Shown here piece after piece: positions 32,867 to 44,889 of a stretch of 64,000 nucleotides of DNA. Numbering within the stretch: the stretch's first letter is position 1; the number at the start of each line of letters is the position of its first letter. The position numbers were made by a program, and so were the translations under genes. Source of the DNA: Calendula officinalis (lineage: Eukaryota > Streptophyta > Magnoliopsida > Asterales > Asteraceae); NCBI GenBank assembly GCA_963853835.1, contig OY970820.1, forward strand, positions 50,588,407 to 50,652,406. Direction: 5' to 3'. The notes below the pieces were generated by a model that saw nothing but the letters and a program-made list of their open reading frames with translations, was not told where the DNA came from and ran no database searches.

Positions 32867-33853
32867 ATGTCTCAAGATAAGAAAACTATCGGTCTATCAT
32901 GGGAACCAAAGCTACCTTTTCTTTCATTTGGTTCAAAAAGTGGCAAATCTCAATCTCATAATGTACCAGAAAGTTGCCATTTGGTATATAAGCCGAATTC
33001 AGAGCTCATTGATGGGCTGTTTAACGACCCCAAAAAAGTCAACAAGTTACTCAAGAAACAAGTCAAAGATACAACGGGAAAGAATTGGTTTGTTTTATGT
33101 CAACTAATTTCTAGTTTTCTACTCCAAGCGTATCATAATCCAAGTTTTATTTGAAATATGTGTAGGTTTGATATGCCTGCCCCTACACTCACACCTGAGC
33201 TGAAAAAAGATCTCATGCTGCTAAAGGTCTCTCACTTCTACTTATTAAATAAAATTAATTCACATGCATTGAATCTTACACATATTTATATCATGGATTT
33301 TCTTTGTTGACTTTCTGACTATAATATTTATGGTTGGTTGTCAAGTATGGATAAAGGGAAAAAGATAGAAATATTAGGCTTGAGTTTGTGACATGTTTCT
33401 TTTAATGTTTACAGTTGCGAAATGTGATGGATCCGAAGAGAAGGGTGATTCCAAATTAAACTCATTCCCTAAGTATTTCCAGGTAGGTCAAATTGAGGTT
33501 CTTTTTAACTAATTAATGACATAATTATAAATAAAAATAAAAATGATGGTGTCAGGTTGGGACGGTTATCAGAGTATTTCACTAGTCGACTTACAAAGAA
33601 AGAAAGGAAAGCAACTCTTGCTGATGAGTTACTATCTGATCAATCACTCAAGGTTTATAGGTGAGCTTTTCTTTTCTTTTTGCATTTATATTTATATATA
33701 AATAATAAGGAATTGAAAAAAAGAGAATTATATTTACGGCTGTTCAGGAAACGTAAGGTTCAAGAGATTGAAGCAAAAAATCAGCCTGGGGCTGATAAAT
33801 GGAAGATTAAAGGTAAAAGCTCCTGGAAACGTGCAAAGCAAAGGAGGCATTGA
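32867..33853 (+). pseudogene. FCF2-type pre-rRNA processing protein, with two frame-breaking deletions
   Basis: Five coding exons are readable: 32867-33087, 33166-33226, 33415-33482, 33556-33660 and 33748-33853, plus a 5'UTR exon ending at 32375. Conserved FCF2 motifs are 'DTTGKNWFDMPAPTLTPELKKDL', 'LRNVMDPKR', 'FPKYFQ', 'RLTKKERKATLADELLSD', and the basic end 'DKWKIKGKSSWKRAKQRRH'. FCF2 proteins act in the nucleolus in early 18S pre-rRNA cleavage. After 'LRNVMDPKR' the frame changes and TAA (33457-33459) is reached; it changes again after 'VGTVI' in exon 4. Compared with the usual family pattern about 10 and 11 bases seem missing, so the total length is again a multiple of three (561). All splice sites are intact. 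It is a recent pseudogene, a null allele, or an assembly error. Confidence 0.85.
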
Positions 33854-34644
33854 CTGTGGTCTTGAATTTTGTCATGAGAGAATTGTTTGGTTAACAACTT
33901 AGATGATGTATCCTTGGTATTATAATTTGTATTATGTAAGCAAGATTGATGAGACTTAAAATATCTAATTTATTTCATCTTAAACGTCGAATTTCTTTTA
34001 AAATGGTCGACGTTGTTACTAAATTTTTGCATTTAGAAAAACATCTGATGCAGTACACATGCTCTTTTATAGCTGATCAAGCGGATGAATTAATATAACT
34101 ATATTACCTTTGTATCACAATAAAGTGATGAATATGGGGTTTCATTAAAGTGAATAATTAGTGGATGATAGGTATCACTCTTTTTTAAATAAAGTAATAT
34201 TAATGATGTTTAAAAGTAAAAATAAAGGTAATCTGTAATTTCACAATATTAAAGTGAATAGTTAGCGTGTCTTATTTTTTATACCGTAAGTTTTAAAATG
34301 TATCCCTTATTTTAAAACACCGACTTATTGTGGCGAATGTATGTAATATATACTAGCAAGTTTTCTGTTCATAACGAATATAATATAAGACAAAATTACA
34401 GATCCTGCTGTGCATCATTTTTGAACCTAACTGGAGGATTGAATTTAAAACAAGAGAATGTGTAGGAAGTTTTAAAAGTAACTGAAATGTTGCGTATACT
34501 TGTCCTATTTAAGTACAATAATATAAACTAAACAAAGTCTGAATTAACTATCTGTGCTAGTGTGAAAAATGCTACACACTTAACTATCTCGTGGTATTAC
34601 AATCAACAACCGTACAAAAAACTCATACAAATTATAACCCCAAT
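33854..34644. other. Intergenic between FCF2 and the C2-GRAM gene
   Basis: Includes both 3'UTRs. About 34125-34340 resembles the Stowaway-like element at 40727-41032 (shared GATGTTTAAAAGTAAAA and AGTGAATA(A/G)TTAG), so it is probably a decayed relative. No gene seen. Confidence 0.55.
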
Positions 34645-37600
34645 TCAGGTTTCTAGTTGCATCTGTTGTTTTCCTGCTACAAATTCCTTCTCAATTGTAC
34701 TAAACATAATCGTCATACGTTCTTGCAAATTCCCGTGCACATTTTTCGTTATCTTTTTCTTATGTTTCGTGCTTTTTAACCAAGCAATCCCAAAATACAC
34801 CACCGCCTTACATCCCATTGATCTCGAACTCTGATCTTCTATTTGGTACTTTGTATGAAGCTGCAACAACAACCAACGTGTCAAACACACATCATATCAT
34901 ATTATATCATAAGTTTTAAATAAATACATACGGTGAAATAGTCGCCAAGTGGGACCCCATGTAGAGTTGTGACTTCTTCCACAAGCCACCCGTTTCTATC
35001 AGAAAGACGTGACTTTTGTTGACTTGTGGTCACTTCACCTCCATAACGAGAAACACTAACATCAAATTTATAATAAGTTTGTCTTTGATAAACATCGGGT
35101 TTTTCATATTCCCACGGGCTTGTTGAATAATTCACACAGTGGGCCCGTTCCATTGCTCTTCTCTCCAATTCACTCCCACTGAATAACTCCATCACAAAAT
35201 TCGACTGCAAAATTCAAATTAATAATTTAATACATTTTTCAGATAATTAATTCTAAATTACATTATTTTAAGGACTTACGGGAACTGCAAGAACAGAGGA
35301 ATAAACAACAGACATGCTGACATCACCAAGCCCTAAAAAGGAACCACTTTCTTCACTTTGGAGGCTTCTGTTTTCAGAATCATCATCACTTTTAATGGAG
35401 GATGATTCTTCTTCAAGCATTTGTAATCCTTTATCATCTGCTTCTTCTTCAGCTATTTCTGCTTTCTGTTCAGGACTTAAAGATCTGGCTCTCCACAAAG
35501 CCATAATTGTCCTAATATTTTTTTAAAATAATAATAATTAATTAATTACACATTTTTTAATTTATAAAAAAAAATTAAAAAAATAGGTACCTGTGTGCAA
35601 CATTGAAAGAAACAAAGGACTGAAAATGGAACTTAAGTCTGCCTTGTGCATCTTGAGTTTTTGCACCATGTTTAGCATCTAAAGCTCTGCCTGGATGTAA
35701 AGTAATGACAACAATTGGACTGCCCATTGATGATAAAGTTGGCGGGACCACTTGAATATCTTCAATATCTTCCCATAAAAAATAGAAATTTGTTTTATGT
35801 CCAAATAAATCTCCATGAAACCCAATTATTCTTCCTGATAAAAACAAACGACCCTGCACCAAACCAACAATTATATTATTTACAAAATAAATATATGTGC
35901 AAATTACTAAAATTGTCCCAGTAGTTTTCCAAATTCTACTGTTTTGTCCCTGTACTTGTCAATTACGTGATTTTTGTCCCTGTGGTCTTCAAATTTCATT
36001 TTTTTAGGTTATTTTGATCTAGAACGACCAAAACACCCTTATTTTTTATTTATCACAATTTTGTAATATTTTTTGTTTTTTCCTAAAATGATCAAGAGGC
36101 AGATGATAATAATGAGGGTTGCAGATTTTTGCTGTTGTTGCTTTGAGTTTTTGGTTTGTCTTTTTAATCATGTAAGGGAGAAGAAAAGAAATTTAAGAAA
36201 AATGAAAAAATAAAAGGTATTTTGGTCAAATTAGGACAAAATAGACCCAAAAAATGTAATTTGATAACTATAGGGACAAAAATCACAAAATTGAAAGTAC
36301 AAGGACAAAAAAAATGAAATTAAAAGTACAGAGACAAAATCATAGAATTTGTAACACCACGGGAACAATTTCTGTAATTTACTCTAAATAAATAAATAAT
36401 GGTGAATTGAATTACCTGCAAGGGCATTTTGCGTTTCAAATGACAAGTAAAATCATTTATCAGAAATTCCTCTGGTGGAAGCTTAAACAGCTTCTGAAAC
36501 GCTGAATTTGTTTGAGGAGACCGTAATTTAATCTAAATAAAAAAAAGAAAAATTAATTACATAAATAAATAAAAAGTTATTAATATAAAGTAACGAAATA
36601 TGTAGACAATGATTACCTTCTTTCCCACTTGTTTTTCCATCTTTGTCAAATATTCTTTAATAATATTACTACCTCTTGTATTATTCAAAAATATCCTCAA
36701 ATGCAATTTAGATTGACAAGCTTGTGCTAACTTCCCTTGAAGTGGGACCCACACATCGCCTAAATCAGTTATATTACTTTTTACAAAATTAATTTGTGTA
36801 CTTCCCAACGACGTCGCTTCATCAAACGGTCCATCAAAATCATAAACTTCAACATCCAGTGTCGAAGGCGGGTCATCCATCGCATCAAATTCAAATATCT
36901 CTACAACATTAAATTAACTTAATTAATAATTGTAATAACTTAATTGATAATTATAATAACTTAATAAGAATTAATGAAACTGACCATTCCATCGAGGATC
37001 TGATTTCTGGAACTTAATTGAGCTTGTTCTTGTTTTCCCATTACAAGTAAAAACAACATATGGATCGGATAAACCGCTTGAATCAACAGTTGCTAAATTA
37101 CATCCTTCAACTAATGCGACTGTTAATAACCACCCATCCCCACTTGCTTTTATTCCATGATCACCACCTAAATTATAACATGCAAACTTATCAATTTTCA
37201 GTCTCTATAAAATAAAATAAAAAGTAGGCCAAAATGCATTTTAGAACCCTAAATTTGACTGGCCAGGTCATCTACTACCCTGAACAATTAAAGGTGCAAC
37301 ATAGTACCCTACCCTGAATTTGACAAAATGGTCGATCTAGTATCATGACTCACTAATCTGGTTTTGCTTTCTCACGTGATTTGCTTCAAATATCGATATA
37401 TTTAGATGAACTTATATTTTTTAGTCCATCAAAAGCTTCAACGAAAGTAAGTTAAGTAATAAAATGCGATCCAATTATGAGTCAGGGTACTAGATGGACG
37501 GACCATTTTGTGAAGTTCAGGGTACCATGTTGCACATTTAATAGTTCAGGGTAGTAGAAGACCTAGTCAGCCAAATTCAGGGTACTGAAATGTATTTTTT

Positions 37601-39431
37601 TATACCTTTTTGAACTCGGGCTTGCATAAACCGTGATATCAAATGCATAACTCTTTCTCCTTGAAGTACCAAAACACCACAAACAACAACTTCCCCAATC
37701 GAATCGGGCAAATCCAGCCCACCAAATTCAAGCCCTTGAATTGTACTAGGCAATGCTAGAAACAAATGAACAACAACATATAATCCCATAAAAAAGGTCG
37801 AAATCACAGTAAAATTAGCAAAATACTGAACAGCAAGCTTCCAATCTGACTGTTTTTCCACTTGTAAAGAAGCCAAAACCTGTTCTTTTTCCGACCCGAA
37901 ATCTTTCAAATCAACAAGTTTCAATTTTTCAGATAATAAGCCCGAAACTTGCTCAAAACTCTCTTTTACACCCTGGCGGGCCCCACCTTCTATCATACCT
38001 TTCATCATTGTGTTATGTAGGAAATTCATTCTCCAAGAAACCACCAAACGGGCTGATTCTTCACCCGATGGCAATTCGGGCCCGTTTGAAATTGCTGTCA
38101 TGATTTCAACCCGGTAGTTACTTGCATAAGGGGCTTCTGGTGTGTTCACACTTGCTAAAACTGCAAACTGCTTTCCATCTGCTTTTATGTAAGTTTGATC
38201 TTCAATTGCTTTTAATGCTTTAATTAACCTAGATGGTGCTTTAATGTAAGTAAATGTTCTTTTTAAATTCCCGGTTTCCGGGTCCAATTTCCATGGGCCC
38301 ACTTGTAGATCTGTGCTTCCTTGAATTTCTGCTAATTGTTTTAAATAATTTGATTCCGATGAAAATATTAAAGAATTTAATTCGGGTGGTGAAATTGCAT
38401 AAATTTGATCTAACATGATTCCACCTGGTAAATTTGCAGGCATTTCGTTTCCTTCATCTTTTTCCTCTATTTTTTTCAAAAGTTCTTCAAAATTTGAAGA
38501 TGATGATGATGATGATTGTTGTTCTTCAACTTTTTCGTCAGATACTTCAGAATCGTCGTCGGTTTCGGGCAGTTCGGGTATTTCTGTGATTTTGTTACTG
38601 CCAGCTGGCTGTAATGATTCGTTATTTCTGTTGAAGATTTGAGATAATAGACTTGAGATTTTTTCTTTATTTGTTTTTTCTTCTTTAATTGGAGGTAGAA
38701 TTTCTTCTGATCTCATTGGAGATGACATTCTTGAACTGGTTGAAGATCTTGCTGGTGACATTGGTGTTCCGTTTTCAACTTGTGATTGTAATTCTGATTG
38801 AGGGTTATTTTGGGAAAAACATATTGTCATAAGAACTTCACCTGATAATAATAAACACATTTTCAGATCAAAATTGGGACCATTTGAATCTATGTGACAT
38901 GTAAAGTTCTACAAGGAATTCTATACATGATTGTTTAAATTCTAATGAAAAATAATAAGAGATTCAAAAATCGAGCATTATGTAAAAGGCTAAAAGGAAT
39001 ACTAATTAATTATAATAACTTGAACAAGTAAAAGAGAGAGAATAAGATTAAGAATGAGATTAAGATTAAGATTGAGATTGAGATTTACCACAATCTTTGA
39101 ATTTGGATTTCTTCTTGGGCTCCAAAGGGTACCAAACAGTACCTAATGATTTATCAACTGTATCAAAAACCCTAGAAATTGGGATCTTAACACTGCCAAT
39201 TAAAGCATCATTGAATTTATCTTCATTCATTAGAGAAACAACAAGTTGTTCCTTCAAATCTTCAACCTTAAAACTGAACTCCTCACACCAAGAAGGATTC
39301 AAACACTTCTTCACAACCCTAGTTTTAAACCTCTGGTGCCCTACTTTCATTTTAACATACGGATCAATTGACCCATGTGGATCGATTGCAGGTAGATTTT
39401 TGGCTTCGATCACTCGTACAAACAGCTTCAT
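34645..39431 (-). CDS. C2 and GRAM domain protein with two VASt domains
   Basis: Nine exons join without a break: 39089-39431, 37606-38841, 36985-37167, 36617-36900, 36416-36532, 35591-35853, 35280-35511, 34932-35204 and 34645-34860, giving 1048 residues. Order: C2 domain at the N-terminus ('LFVRVIEAKNLPAIDPHG', 'SIDPYVKMKVG'), a Ser/Glu-rich linker, VASt domain (about 250-430), a hydrophobic segment near 455-480 ('VISTFFMGLYVVVHLFLAL'), second C2 (about 530-680), GRAM domain (about 695-805; 'FLINDFTCHLKRKMPLQGRL'), acidic linker, and second VASt (about 885-1048). This is the architecture of the plant C2-GRAM proteins of the At1g03370 type. Lipid binding and transfer at membranes is inferred from the domains. 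The start is ATG 39431; an upstream in-frame TTG is ignored. Confidence 0.93.
35896..36386. mobile_element. Foldback MITE in an intron of the C2-GRAM gene
   Basis: Both ends carry TTTTGTCCCTGT and GTGATTTTTGTCCC motifs facing each other (left about 35910-35990, right about 36260-36380 in inverted form). A related end is at about 46981-47020. No coding capacity. Confidence 0.65.
37232..37600. mobile_element. Foldback MITE in the second intron of the C2-GRAM gene
   Basis: Ends AAAATGCATTTTAGAACC and GGTACTGAAATGTATTTTT face each other, with shared inner motifs (TAGTACC/GGTACTA, CCCTGAATTTGAC). A second copy of the same family lies at 43483-43852 with the same AATTAAAGGTGCAACATA and TCTCACGTGATTT. 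Confidence 0.75.
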
Positions 39432-40726
39432 GTTCAATCAACAGGAATTTAAATGTGAATTAAATTTCAGTTGATACAAATTACGTGATTTACGAATGCG
39501 AAAAGGGGCACATTGTAGTTGAGATCAATCAAGTTGGTCAAACTAGAAGAAATTAATTTGACCTGAAAAGGTGAACGAATTTATAAAACGAATATAAGAA
39601 AAGCTGGAAAAAAGGTATTGAAGAATCTGTGAAGACTTATAAGCGGTAATGGAAGGAAGAATCAAAACCCCATAAAAATGGATTTGAAGGTTGATGAAGG
39701 AATCAATCGAGCAATTGGGAAGAACGTGATTGAAATGAAGAAAAATCAGAAAAGAAATTAAAAGGAAACCAAAACCTCAGATTTGAAGAACAACGAATTC
39801 AAAAGATTGATCAATGATCGATTGTTGAGACTAGAGGATGAAGAAGGGAAGGTTGAATTTTTGTAGCAGACGACGAAAAAATATTTAGGAATTTATTTTT
39901 CGATAATAAAATGATTTTTCTTTATGATATTATTATAATATTTGTAATTTATTATCGTTAATTCAAAAACGATTGCGCGTCTCTTTTTAGAACCACTTGA
40001 CTTTTGGAAACTTCTTGCATCTTTAATTTCTGTTTGTAGTATCTTTCTTTCCTTGTGAACTAAAAAGTATTTTCTTTTTATTGCTAGGAGATAATGCTAT
40101 CCATTTTATTTTTTAAGAAAACCATCACTCATAAACAAAGTGATTTTCTGATAGCCAAAGACAGTTAACAACCATGGGTTTTTGTCATAATCGTGCTCAT
40201 TTAAAACGGTAAAGCTCTAACTAATAGCATCTTCAATGATAGTTTTCTCTAAAGCTTATTATTATTATAATAACACTTTGAAAGACTTTTTACCACTGGA
40301 ATACCTAGCTTTTTGAAAAACTTATTGCAAAGATGTATTTTCTACTAACATTTTAACCATATTTCAACATTTTAATAACATTTCATTTTAAACCTTAGAT
40401 ATGTTATATATAAGTTCTTTATTATATTTTTATTAGTTAATAAATAAATTATAATATTTAATGCCAATTATTATAATATTTTTATATAAGACATTTTAAA
40501 AAATATTATATTTAGTAAGATGTCCAAAAAATTGTCAAATTATTTATAGGGGGTATTTATAAAACATTTGAGATAGATAAAGGTAATTAGATATATTGTA
40601 AAAGAAAAAGCTTTTGTAAAGGTTAACCACTGGAGATGCTATTTATGAAAAGGTTTTTGGTTAGTGAAATGTTGATGTGACAAAAGTAATAAGCCTTTGT
40701 GAGGTTAACCAGTGGGGATGCTCTAA
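39432..40726. other. 5' region of the C2-GRAM gene and AT-rich intergenic DNA
   Basis: The 5'UTR probably lies within 39432-39880. The rest is AT-rich; no TE end or gene recognised up to the Stowaway-like MITE. Confidence 0.5.
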
Positions 40727-41032
40727 TACTTCATTCGTTTCAAAATATACACCTGCACGATTTTTGAGGCAAAATAAGATAACGAAGTTTAATGAAATTA
40801 ATTTGGATAGTTAGTAGATGATGGGTCCCACATATTTTGATTAAAGTGAATTTAATGATGTTTAAAAGTAAAAGTAAGGATACATGTGTCATTTCATTTT
40901 ATTAAAGTAGATAGTTAGTGGATATAAATCCCACTACTTTTTGCCAAATAAGGTAAGTTTTTAATGTGTATTACTTATTTTGAAACACCCCAAAATGGAA
41001 AGTGTATCACTTATTTTGAAACGGAGGAAGTA
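40727..41032. mobile_element. Stowaway-type MITE
   Basis: The inverted ends are TACTTCATTCGTTTCAAAAT and the reverse complement TACTTCCTCCGTTTCAAAAT, typical of Tc1/mariner Stowaway elements (CTCCGTTTCAAAATA). The TA target fits. About 300 bp, no gene. Confidence 0.85.
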
Positions 41033-42661
41033 ACATTTAACGATATTAATTGATTAAATCGTGTAAGTGTCGTTTGATAATTGTTGATTGCGTTAATACT
41101 GATTGAGTTAGTTGCTAACTAAGTCAGAACTTCTGACTAAGTTGGTTGCTTTTTTAACCGAAGTAGAGTTGAACTTGTACTAACCTAAGGTTTCTTAGAA
41201 AGGTTGGAGTAGTCTTTCTAGCCATTTTTTGTTTTTCTTTTTAAAAGTGGTAATTCTGTTTATAACATATTCAATTGAGTTGGCCGAATTTATGCTTGAG
41301 ATGTACGCAACTTAACTATTGTCGTGATTATTTATAGACCTTCTCCTGAACATGTGACAAAATTCACCAGAGATCAAATTTGTGACCTCATTGAAGTCAT
41401 TTGAAAGACCATATCATTAGGTAATCACCAAATAATTCTAGCATACATTTCCATTTAAGTTTACATGTCTGGGTAAATTAGAGAGGGTGGGGGAGTAACC
41501 ATAGTCGTGCTTTCAGTTGCACAATCTTCTTCAAGAAAATTATCCTATTATAGCGTAACTCTATGGTCTACTCACTTTTTAACCAATAAGTTAACCTCGA
41601 GAGATTCAGTTCTTAGGAAATTTTCACCTTATGCTTTGGTATTAGAGTTGATGTAAATAAGTTTCGGGTAAATTTCACGTCGACTCAACTAACCCGTTTA
41701 TTAAATGGGTTAAACTTGGGTTGATGACACTTTAAATCGGTTAACTTGCCAACAGATTAATTATTACTACTAAAACATGTTTAAAATAGATATATTTATA
41801 CTTTAATAGTTTATATAAATATTTGAAAAATAAATATATTTAAAATATAGATATACTTTAATATATTATACATACACATTTAAAAAGTTGATATGTTCAA
41901 CTTGTTTGACCCATTCAAACCGTTAACCGGTTAACCCGCTTAATTAAGCGGTTGTATAAGTCGTATTTAAGTTGAAAGTAGAAATGTTAGGTTTGAGATA
42001 TTCTGTATGTTTATATAAACAAGTCCGTTTTAAATTGAATGTTCCTCTCCCAACCTGTGAACTTGAACCCATGAACCCGACCTGAAATGCAGTTTGCAAC
42101 TGTTAATATACTCCACTTATATATACAATTATGAACATTTATTTAGTATGGATTGGGCATTTTATTACTAAAAATTATAAATAAAATAAATTACTAAAAT
42201 AAAGAATAAAAATAAAATAGTATTATGCTATTAGCCATCTCTGAATTAATTACTGGTCCAACCTGTACTAACAAGGTCCTACAAGCTACAAGCTCCTGGC
42301 ATTAATCTTAAATTAAATTAAAATTTTAGCAAGATTATCCTATTAAATAAAGGAAAATGCTAATGACAGCCTTTAGGACTATCATTAAGAAGGCAAAATA
42401 CATAAAAGATAACCCCCCTGAATTTTAGAAATATTACCTTTTTAATCAATGTACAAATTTTTTATGCATGTTAGTGACAGCCCTAAGGACTGTCATTAGT
42501 AAAACCGTTAAATAAAAGGATTTGGATATGAACTAAACTTAATCCACCTACTTTACAGGTGAGGTGGGCGTGCCCCATCTCATGTCATTGTTCAGACCAA
42601 TTTGGCATTCTCTTCCACACACCACATGCAATTACATATCTATGATTTCCTTTACATATAA

Positions 42662-42698
<37 letters not shown>

Positions 42699-43482
42699 GT
42701 AAACATACGTTTTATGATGGGTTCTACTATGAACATCCCTTTGTACTAAATAAACACCCCAATTAAAGTCAAAACTTGAAAACTAGGATCACAAACAATT
42801 AATTAACATGATTATTTATGTTTTTTTTTAAACTTAAAATCGGTGGTCGATGGTGGTGGTGGTGGTGGTAGTGAGCGGAAGATTCGATGGTGGTGGCGGA
42901 GTTAGCTGAGGAGTTAGTTTGTGGAGGCAAATGAGCGACGAAGTAAGTTGGTGATGTCGGAGTGAATGAGAGACTAAGCGGCGAAGGCAGTGGTGGTCAG
43001 CGAATTCCGATGCGAGTGAGTTGGTAGAGGTGGTGGCTAGCGGCGGAGTATGGTGGAGAATATGTAAAAAATTATTATGAATTTTTGGGGTGTCCAAATG
43101 GTAGAAAGAGGTGTTCAATTAGTCAATCCCTTTAGGATAAACATAGCCCTTAATGGAGTTAAAATATTACAACTAGGTTTTGCTAAGCATATTTTTTGAA
43201 GTTACGGTTAAGGATTATTAATGCTATTAATTAATATACAAATGTTAAAACATAGTTATTCGTAAATTGGTAATGATTTTTTTAAGGGATTGTACTTTCA
43301 TAGTTAAAACAAACTAATTTCATGCATAAGCAAAAATTTTAACTATTATAGTGATGGGAAATACGGAAAATGATACTATATAACAAATGTTGAAATTAAT
43401 CTTAAAACTTTCCCGACCAATTTAAACCTATGAGATTGCAAACAAATAAGGCGTTCTAGACGCAACATATGTTACAGAATGC
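41033..43482. other. Intergenic, no gene recognised
   Basis: AT-rich. A (TAA)n microsatellite lies at 42661-42698. The 42840-43075 patch is a GGTGGT/GCGGAG-rich low-complexity stretch whose long reading frame is compositional. Short direct repeats AATGACAGCCTTTAGGAC and TGACAGCCCTAAGGACTGTC (42362-42500) may mark an old MITE. Confidence 0.55.
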
Positions 43483-43852
43483 CAAAATGCATTTCAATAC
43501 AATCAACTTCGTTAGACTATATATTCTACTATCTTAAATGATTAAAGGTGCAACATAATACCTTGAACTTGCAAAAATGATCAATTTAATACCATGACTT
43601 GTTAATGTTAACTTGAATTCTCACGTGATTTACTTTCCTTATAATTTTTTTATAAACTAAAAAAATGTAAGTTCATTTGAATATATTGAAGTTATAAGCA
43701 AATCACATGAGAATTTAAGACAAAATTAGCGAGTCGGGATACTAAATTGGTTATTTTCTAAATACATGATACAATGCTACACATTTATTATTCAGAGTAA
43801 TAAATGATATAATCAACTAAAATCAAGGTAATAAAATGCATTTTGAGCAATA
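43483..43852. mobile_element. Second copy of the 37.2-kb MITE family
   Basis: AAAATGCATTTCAATACA at one end and AATAAAATGCATTTTGAGC at the other; the interior shares GATTAAAGGTGCAACATAAT and TCTCACGTGATTT with the intron copy. The two copies are about 370 bp and clearly diverged. Confidence 0.7.
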
Positions 43853-44284
43853 CACAATGAGCAAATGAGACTTAAAACTTGCAAAATACCGCAAATAATG
43901 AGCAAGAAGATGATAACGAAGAGGATGACAACATTTAAAATTTCGATAACTTTTCCGAAGTGACGGAAATGGGTTTCTGGTCACAACAAAACGCTCCAGA
44001 TCGGGCAGACGTCAATGAGATGCATCGTGAAGATAAATATTTTCATCATATTTCATTGTAACTTAGTAAGTATTTGTATATCTGGTAAGTTTATCGACAC
44101 AACTTTTGGCAGTGAGGAAAATATATATTTGAGGAGCATGTTACACAATGAGATGATAACATGAGTAGTAGAACTTGTAGGTTTAAATTATAAGCTTATA
44201 TAACATCTTTCTTTTCACAATGCACTTATAAGGTTTAAAAGGTTAATCTTACTACTTTATAATGTAAATTGGACTTTTTAAAAA

Positions 44285-44440
44285 AGGAAGGTCTGAATTC
44301 AAACATTCCTTAAATAGCAATGTCCTCTTAGCCCTAATGAATTAAAAAGCTGCTTCCTGCGAGATTCGAACCCGGGTCTGTTTGATCCATACATAAACAT
44401 CTTACTACTAAGCAAATAACCACGTTTGGTTACACTTTCC
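44285..44440 (-). mobile_element. Possible tRNA-derived SINE
   Basis: On the minus strand an A-box-like TTGCTTAGTAGTAAG (44401-44415) is followed about 30 bases later by a B-box GGTTCGAATCTC (44361-44372), with CCCGGGTTCGAATC context as in tRNA-derived SINEs. The tRNA cloverleaf does not close, so this is not a tRNA gene. The ends are not defined. Confidence 0.45.
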
Positions 44441-44889
44441 AAACACACAACAGTTATGACGCCAACTCACTGTCAACAAATGCCTTAGATAAAAATGTCC
44501 ACGAAAATTAAATGCTTAAAAATCCTTATCCCTAATTTTATGTATGGATATTGCTTAAAAAATGCCCATTGCTTAATTCATTATCAGTAACTCCCACCAA
44601 AACCATTGCAAGTCAACCCTTTAATGTCATCATTTGACCATTGCAACTTATAACGTGGAAAATATAACTCCTAAACGTATTACTTAACTAGCTTTCTATG
44701 ATTATAACAAAAACGTCCCCCCTCTAGATGTAACTTATCTTGACCAATTTATAACTAATTGACCGACATAGCCTAATATGATTGACCTTAAAATAAGAAC
44801 ATACCCATACAGAAACTAATTACAACCACATCAAATTATAAACTACCGACCTTGCAATACTAAATCTTAAACTCGGGTTCGAATTTTTT

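Noticed and set aside
42834..43118. 94-residue minus-strand frame
   Set aside because: GGTGGT/GGCGGA low-complexity composition; no recognisable protein.
44345..44420. tRNA gene
   Set aside because: B-box is good but the acceptor and anticodon stems do not form; better read as SINE.
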